Shown here: piece by piece, positions 62,749-64,000 of the stretch | How the letters are laid out: each line of letters opens with the position of its first letter | Position numbering within the stretch: the stretch's first letter is position 1 | Assembly (NCBI GenBank): GCA_036378295.1 | Contig: DASUWS010000203.1 | Location: 44,339 to 108,338, forward strand | DNA from: DAHUXT01 sp036378295 | Lineage (GTDB): Bacteria; Chloroflexota; Ktedonobacteria; Ktedonobacterales; JADMIN01 | Length of the DNA stretch: 64,000 nt | Reading direction: 5' to 3' | Notes under the pieces: generated by a model | Seen by the model: the letters and a program-made list of their open reading frames with translations, nothing else | Told to the model about the DNA's origin: nothing | Databases searched by the model: none | Translations under genes and position numbers: made by a program

Positions 62749-63609
62749 CTACTCGATTCGTAACGGGCCGCGCATCACGCCCTCGCGCATGGCCTCAAGC
62801 TCACCTGCGGGCACATACTCCACCCACCAGGTGACCCCTGCCTCGGCCAGCGACCTCATCAAGGCACGATCCTGCTCCCAGTCGCCGGAGCGGTCCCGGC
62901 CTCCCAGCTTGATCTCGTAGGGCATGCCTCGCTGCTCCTCGCTTCTATGCTCCTCGATAAATGCTTTGAGCGCGCGCACCTCGTCGGGCGTCCAATCGCT
63001 GAATTCGCCCGGCTTGTGGTGTTTGTACAGGCAGCAGCCGTCATAACGCGCGGCACGGAGCGATGGGCCGCGCAACGGCCAGCCGCCACCGACCAGGATG
63101 GGAATGCGCGGCTTCTGCACTGGCGTGGGGAGAAATGTCATCTCGTGTACCTGAAAGTATTGTCCCTGGTAGCTCAATGGCTCACCACTCCACAGACCCA
63201 CAATGATATCCAGCGCTTCATCCAGCATCTTCGCGCGCTCCTTCGCATCTCTCGCCTCGTTGACCCGGCTGAAACCCGCTTCGCCCCCATCGCCCGACCC
63301 GACACCGAGGATGAAACGGCCGTTGGACAACTGATCGAGCGCCACCGCCTCTCGCGCCACTTTCCACGGCCTTCTCCTGCTCAGCGGCGTCACCGACGTG
63401 CCCAGCCGAATGCGATCCGTGCCCACAGCCATCGCTGCCAGCGCAATCCACGGATCGCAGGTCGGCACAGCGCCGTCGCTTTGGTGAACGATATAGTCTT
63501 CGACAAATACCCCATCCCATCCGGCTGCTTCCGCAAGGCATCCCAGCTCGGCCAGCACCCGCGCATCGCCGCACACACCACCATTAGGAAGCGACAGGCC
63601 ATACTTCAT
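62749..63609 (-). CDS. LLM class flavin-dependent oxidoreductase
   Basis: A 286-aa TIM-barrel monooxygenase or F420-dependent reductase of the luciferase-like group. Signatures: MKYGLSLPNGG start, AAGWDGVFVEDYI, TDRIRLGTSVTPLSRRRPWKVARE (shown as RIRLGTSVTPLSRRRP), GRFILGVGSGDGGEAGF, and KPRIPILVGGGWPLR. The GVGSG and VGGG motifs bind the cofactor phosphate. FMN or F420 cannot be told apart here. ATG follows GGAGGG. Divergent from the lipoprotein at the window edge, with two dyads in the shared region. Confidence 0.92.
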   Translation of the reverse strand: MKYGLSLPNGGVCGDARVLAELGCLAEAAGWDGVFVEDYIVHQSDGAVPTCDPWIALAAMAVGTDRIRLGTSVTPLSRRRPWKVAREAVALDQLSNGRFILGVGSGDGGEAGFSRVNEARDAKERAKMLDEALDIIVGLWSGEPLSYQGQYFQVHEMTFLPTPVQKPRIPILVGGGWPLRGPSLRAARYDGCCLYKHHKPGEFSDWTPDEVRALKAFIEEHRSEEQRGMPYEIKLGGRDRSGDWEQDRALMRSLAEAGVTWWVEYVPAGELEAMREGVMRGPLRIE

Positions 63610-63672
63610 AGCACCCTCCGAATTATGTATGCATCATCTCACCGTGCTATGAGCAGTCTGGCCTGAAGCCGC

Positions 63673-63690
63673 GACATCTGCTGTCATATT
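63673..63690. promoter_or_regulatory. Dyad related to 37430-37448
   Basis: GACATCTGCTGTCATATT differs at one position from the 37431-37448 copy. It is 64 nt upstream of the flavin oxidoreductase start on the minus strand. Confidence 0.5.
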
Positions 63691-63782
63691 GCACTGCCTG
63701 GCGGCGACGCGAAGCGCGAAGTGGATGAACCGCGTTGCTGCCCCGGTCATCCCCAGTAAAACCACGCGATGTGCGCCGTCAT

Positions 63783-63802
63783 ATATGTCAGTATTGACAT
63801 AT
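63783..63802. promoter_or_regulatory. Palindrome before the edge lipoprotein gene
   Basis: ATATGTCA, GTAT, TGACATAT, a perfect 8-bp inverted repeat ending 30 nt before the GTG start. It uses the same TGTCA half-site as the 18-bp dyads, in the opposite arrangement. Confidence 0.55.
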
Positions 63803-63832
63803 GCCACTACATGCCAACGGGAGGGTCTGCCT

Positions 63833-64000
63833 GTGAGGTCCGCTGCGTCAAGATCGCTGATTTCGATCGTTTTCCTCGTGTTCGTGCTTGCGCTGTCCGG
63901 GTGTGGCGCGTCGCTGGCTAACCGTCCCGCCGTGACGCCAACGGCCACGCCAACCGCGACACCTCAGCCAGGCACGTTCTATTTCACGACCAGCGATGGC
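63833..64000 (+). CDS. Lipoprotein, N-terminal part (cut by the window edge)
   Basis: The first 56 residues of a secreted lipoprotein. Signal: basic start RSAASRS, hydrophobic core 9-21, lipobox LSGC with C24; then a Thr/Pro/Ala linker with TPTATPTATP and the start of a domain GTFYFTTSDG. GTG at 63833 has GGAGGG 8 nt upstream. The gene runs past 64000, so family and function cannot be judged. Confidence 0.75.
   Translation, partial: MRSAASRSLISIVFLVFVLALSGCGASLANRPAVTPTATPTATPQPGTFYFTTSDG

Overview
The window is about 60 % GC by eye, gene-dense, with genes on both strands, one tRNA, and no rRNA, CRISPR array or intact insertion sequence. It looks like a chromosomal segment of a Chloroflexota bacterium, probably of the Ktedonobacteria or a related class. 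That assignment is an inference from style: GTG starts behind strong GGAGG sites, a decarboxylating PDH operon, PAS/GAF kinases, NarL and OmpR two-component pairs, SHOCT-tailed membrane proteins, and lipoproteins with Thr/Pro linkers. No marker gene proves it.

Layout. 0.08-2.8 kb: queF, a zinc-ribbon protein, a YraN nuclease-like protein, an alpha/beta hydrolase and a small unknown. 3-8 kb: cell-envelope genes on the minus strand (S41 processing protease, oligopeptide-binding lipoprotein, LysM-M23 endopeptidase). 8.6-14.1 kb: an MFS permease, a small membrane protein, an RNHCP zinc protein and the pyrimidine genes pyrF-pyrE-pyrD. 14.1-17.9 kb: murE, a YfiH/PgeF homologue, a broken TPR gene, secG and a 7Fe ferredoxin. 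18.1-21.6 kb: a pyruvate dehydrogenase operon (E1 alpha, E1 beta, E2; no E3). 21.7-25.1 kb: two membrane proteins and a GNAT-like protein.

25.3-28.8 kb is the most system-like accessory block: response regulator, sensor kinase, SHOCT membrane protein, cupredoxin, SHOCT membrane protein, all on the minus strand. The kinase's outside loop and the cupredoxin share a Met/Gly/His-rich stretch, which suggests extracytoplasmic copper sensing and handling. 29.2-35.4 kb: a Crp/Fnr regulator, a polyprenol-phosphate glycosyltransferase, a proline-rich protein, and a PP2C phosphatase joined through one membrane segment to a protease-like but apparently dead outside domain. 35.9-45.6 kb: a PNPOx protein with a DinB/ClbS-rhodanese fusion, threonine aldolase, a CNNM/CBS transporter, a winged-helix protein, a divergent epoxide hydrolase/WYL regulator pair and an S51 peptidase. 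46-48.1 kb: a divergent MFS/ArsR pair with overlapping promoters. 48.6-59.4 kb: a PAS-PAS-GAF kinase, a lipoprotein, tRNA-His, and an ABC ATPase, membrane protein, FtsX permease, NarL-type kinase and regulator cluster. 59.7-64 kb: kbl-tdh threonine catabolism, a TPR protein, a flavin monooxygenase and the start of a lipoprotein cut by the window edge.

Between genes there are two 11-bp-period tandem repeat arrays, a hairpin element present in two copies 7 kb apart, an 18-bp dyad present in two copies 26 kb apart, a roughly 260-bp GC-rich repeat-like element, and several terminators and promoters that can be read directly.
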